DNA of 59,140 bases from NCBI GenBank assembly GCA_013286285.1, contig JABDGA010000005.1, forward strand, positions 1-59,140, read 5' to 3'. The position numbers and the translations under genes are program-made. The notes beneath the pieces were generated by a model. It ran no database searches, was not told where the DNA came from, and saw nothing but the letters and a program-made list of their open reading frames with translations. Shown one piece after another: positions 56,677-59,140 of the stretch (position 1 is its first letter; every line of letters begins with the position of its first letter). This stretch comes from Alphaproteobacteria bacterium (GTDB taxonomy: Bacteria; Pseudomonadota; Alphaproteobacteria; Rickettsiales; JABCZZ01).

Positions 56677-58096
56677 AGGCCTGCAGGTAAATACTAAATG
56701 TGCTGCCTTCCCCTACCACACTGTCAATCGTAAGCACACCGCGATGACGGTTTACAATATGCTTAACAATAGCCAGCCCAAGTCCGGTTCCACCGATGGT
56801 ACGGGTGCGGGCGGAGTCTACGCGGTAAAACCGCTCCGTAAGGCGGGGCAAATGCTGTCGTGGAATGCCTTCGCCGTTGTCAATGACGGCGACGCATACG
56901 CCGCGATGGAGCTTCGCAAAATGAGGCGTTTCGGGTAATGCCGAAGTGACTCGGGCGGTAATGATGACTTCCGTATTGGCATTACCATATTTTATCGCAT
57001 TTCCAATAAGGTTATGCATGACTTGCCTGAGCTCGTTTTCTTCGCCCAGCACTGGCGGAAAATCGTCCGGAATATCCAGTTTTATAGTCATGCCCTTCGC
57101 CTGCGCGGCCCAGGAAAATGCTTCTTTCTCCTTACGTATTACCTGCAGAATATCCGTCTTGCCGTCTGGTGTGGTATGCTCATTCATCTCTATCTTGGAC
57201 AGCGTCAGCAGATCGTCAATCAGATTCTTCATGCGCGTCGCCTGTTCGCCCATGATGGTTAAGAATTGCTCCTGCGCCGCCGGGTCGTTTCTCGCCGGGC
57301 CGAGCAGCGTTTCAATAAATCCTTTGATACTGGCAAGCGGAGTACGGATTTCATGGCTGGCGTTGGCGACAAAATCGGCCCGCATTTTACTGACCCTGCG
57401 AAGCTCGGTAACATCGTTCAAGGTGATAATGGCGGCGATACCTTCTGCAGATGCCGCAGGGAAGGCCTCAATAATCGCCCGGAAGTCACAAGGCTTTGGG
57501 AGATCGGTATGAAATTCAAGGCTGCGCCCGCGCCGCTCCTCCATTACTGCCGCTATCCCGTTGAGCAGTTCGTCGTTAGGAATAATGCCAATCAATGGCT
57601 TGCCCGCAAGATTCTGCCCGAATACCTCACGCGCCATCCGGTTGGTGCGGACAATTTTTTGATCCTTATCGCACATGATGAGAATGTCCGGCAGGGAATC
57701 CACTAATGTTCCATATTCGGTTATCAGGCTGGCTGTATGTTTCTTCTTTTTTTCCCAGGAATGATGCAGGGTAATCAGTGCGGCGGGGAGGTCGCTGATA
57801 GTATTTAAGTGTTTGAAAGAAGGCTCTTCCAGTTGCCGATCCTCTGCCAGATTATTAACGTATTGCGTCAGCGAACTGATATTGGCTAGAAATGGCTTAA
57901 GAATAAAGGCGGTGATAACCAGGATAGTACAGTAGGAATACAGGAATGCATCCAGGGAAAGCGCATCCAGCGCCACTGCGGGAATAAGCGCAATCAAGGC
58001 CGGGCTAGTGATGATCATCAGGGATTTAACCAGTATTCCCCAGGAAAATCCGGCGCGTGTCGGCATATGAGCTATTGTTTCCATCTTATCCGGCAT
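56660..58096 (-). CDS. phoR: PhoR-like phosphate sensor histidine kinase
   Basis: FVANASHEIRTPLASIKGFIETLLGPARNDP, PAS domain, HNLIGNAIKYGN; upstream of pstCA in the same transcription direction. Confidence 0.88.
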   Translation of the reverse strand: MPDKMETIAHMPTRAGFSWGILVKSLMIITSPALIALIPAVALDALSLDAFLYSYCTILVITAFILKPFLANISSLTQYVNNLAEDRQLEEPSFKHLNTISDLPAALITLHHSWEKKKKHTASLITEYGTLVDSLPDILIMCDKDQKIVRTNRMAREVFGQNLAGKPLIGIIPNDELLNGIAAVMEERRGRSLEFHTDLPKPCDFRAIIEAFPAASAEGIAAIITLNDVTELRRVSKMRADFVANASHEIRTPLASIKGFIETLLGPARNDPAAQEQFLTIMGEQATRMKNLIDDLLTLSKIEMNEHTTPDGKTDILQVIRKEKEAFSWAAQAKGMTIKLDIPDDFPPVLGEENELRQVMHNLIGNAIKYGNANTEVIITARVTSALPETPHFAKLHRGVCVAVIDNGEGIPRQHLPRLTERFYRVDSARTRTIGGTGLGLAIVKHIVNRHRGVLTIDSVVGEGSTFSIYLQAYDQEE

Positions 58097-59140
58097 TTAA
58101 GAACCGTATATTATCATCATAGCCGAAAAGATACAGCAAGCATTTAAGCGCCTCTCCCCGGGAAAATTGCAGCCTTTCGTCTCGCTGCAGGATCAGCTTT
58201 GCCTCCTGGCGTGCGGTATGCAGCAATTCAGAATGGAGAGACAAATCGGCAAAACGGAAGTCCAATGTACCACTCTGGCGTGTACCTAATATATCGCCGC
58301 TGCCGCGTAGCCGCATGTCCTCTTCGGCAATCCGGAAACCGTCATTGGTCTCGCGGATGATGCGCAGGCGTGATTTGGCGATATCCGTGCATTGATCGGT
58401 ATATAGCAGGATGCAGGCGGAGGGCTTGTCGCTGCGCCCGACCCGCCCGCGCAGCTGATGTAACTGTGCCAGGCCGAAACGCTCGGCGTGTTCGATGATG
58501 ATAACCGTCGCATCCGGCACGTCCACCCCCACTTCCACTACGGTTGTCGCCACTAAAATATCATATTCCTTGCCGGCGAATCCTGTCATAACTTGCTCAC
58601 GTTCCTGCGGTGGCATCTGGCCATGCGCCATGCCGACCTTTGAGCCGAAGCGATGGATAAATTCGACGCGCCTTGCTTCCACTGCGGCCAGATCGCTGGG
58701 AACGTTCTCGTCTTCGCTTTCTTCGACCAGTGGGCAAATCCAGTATACTTTATCCCCTTTGGCAATGGAGCGCTTCACGGCTTCGGTAACTTCTTCATAG
58801 CGGGAAAGCGGTATGGCTTTGGTGGTGATTTCTCTTCTTCCTGCAGGCTTTTCCGCCAGCACCGAGCAATCCATATCGCCGAATGCCGTCATAGTCAGGG
58901 TGCGGGGGATGGGGGTTGCGGTCATCACCAGCACATGGGTATCCTTTGCCTTGGTGGTGAGCGCCAGCCGCTGCGCCACGCCAAAACGGTGCTGCTCGTC
59001 AATTACCGCAAGTTTTAAGTTTTTGAATATGACCTTATCCTGAAACAGGGCATGCGTGCCGATGACGATGTCCACTTCGCCATTGGCGATCGCCGCAAGG
59101 CTGTCTGCATGCTCTCTGGCCTTCATACCGCCGGTAAGGA
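58086..59140 (-). CDS. recG: ATP-dependent DNA helicase RecG, C-terminal part (truncated by window edge)
   Basis: IVIGTHALFQDKVIFKNLKLAVIDEQHRFGVAQR...VLVMTATPIPRTL...QLHQLRGRVGRSDKPS; frame continues past the right edge. Confidence 0.95.
   Translation of the reverse strand, partial: LTGGMKAREHADSLAAIANGEVDIVIGTHALFQDKVIFKNLKLAVIDEQHRFGVAQRLALTTKAKDTHVLVMTATPIPRTLTMTAFGDMDCSVLAEKPAGRREITTKAIPLSRYEEVTEAVKRSIAKGDKVYWICPLVEESEDENVPSDLAAVEARRVEFIHRFGSKVGMAHGQMPPQEREQVMTGFAGKEYDILVATTVVEVGVDVPDATVIIIEHAERFGLAQLHQLRGRVGRSDKPSACILLYTDQCTDIAKSRLRIIRETNDGFRIAEEDMRLRGSGDILGTRQSGTLDFRFADLSLHSELLHTARQEAKLILQRDERLQFSRGEALKCLLYLFGYDDNIRFLNAG

Overview
The window is a gene-dense alphaproteobacterial chromosome segment of about 59 kb with roughly 55-60 CDS; I assign the order no further than 'alphaproteobacterium-like'. 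Main blocks, left to right: (i) an exopolysaccharide-type locus (three GT2 glycosyltransferases, polysaccharide pyruvyl transferase, PP-loop ATPase, flippase, and a DCC/HTTM-like pair); (ii) pabB, hisE and an iscS-iscU-iscA-hscB cluster; (iii) ppdK and a secreted GH16-like protein; (iv) a glyQ-[four-helix-bundle ORF]-panD-PAP2-glyS operon; (v) hpf, hprK-like, a sulfotransferase, a two-component system and xthA; (vi) tmk, an unannotated SRP RNA (ffs), dnaX, ybaB, then a TIR-domain gene with a GNAT/LuxI-like partner; (vii) yejE-yejF, gshA, rsmE, GST; (viii) a nuclease, lytic transglycosylase, rnhB, sensor kinase, Tim44-like and RelA/SpoT; (ix) pstA-pstC-phoR and a partial recG at the right edge. 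No tRNA, 16S/23S rRNA, CRISPR array, intact transposase or prophage was recognised. Two signals stand out. First, a recurring class of 7-bp-periodic (heptad) tracts forms or flanks small inverted-repeat elements. One ~424-bp element carries a four-helix-bundle (S23/IVP-like) ORF between 28-bp heptad inverted repeats, inserted at the glyQ 3' end so that it supplies the last GlyQ codons and stop. A 120-bp non-coding element lies between iscS and iscU, and a 148-bp foldback element lies between ffs and dnaX. Second, a compact TIR + acyltransferase-like gene pair follows dnaX-ybaB, where recR is often found. Everything here was read by eye; no homology search was run.
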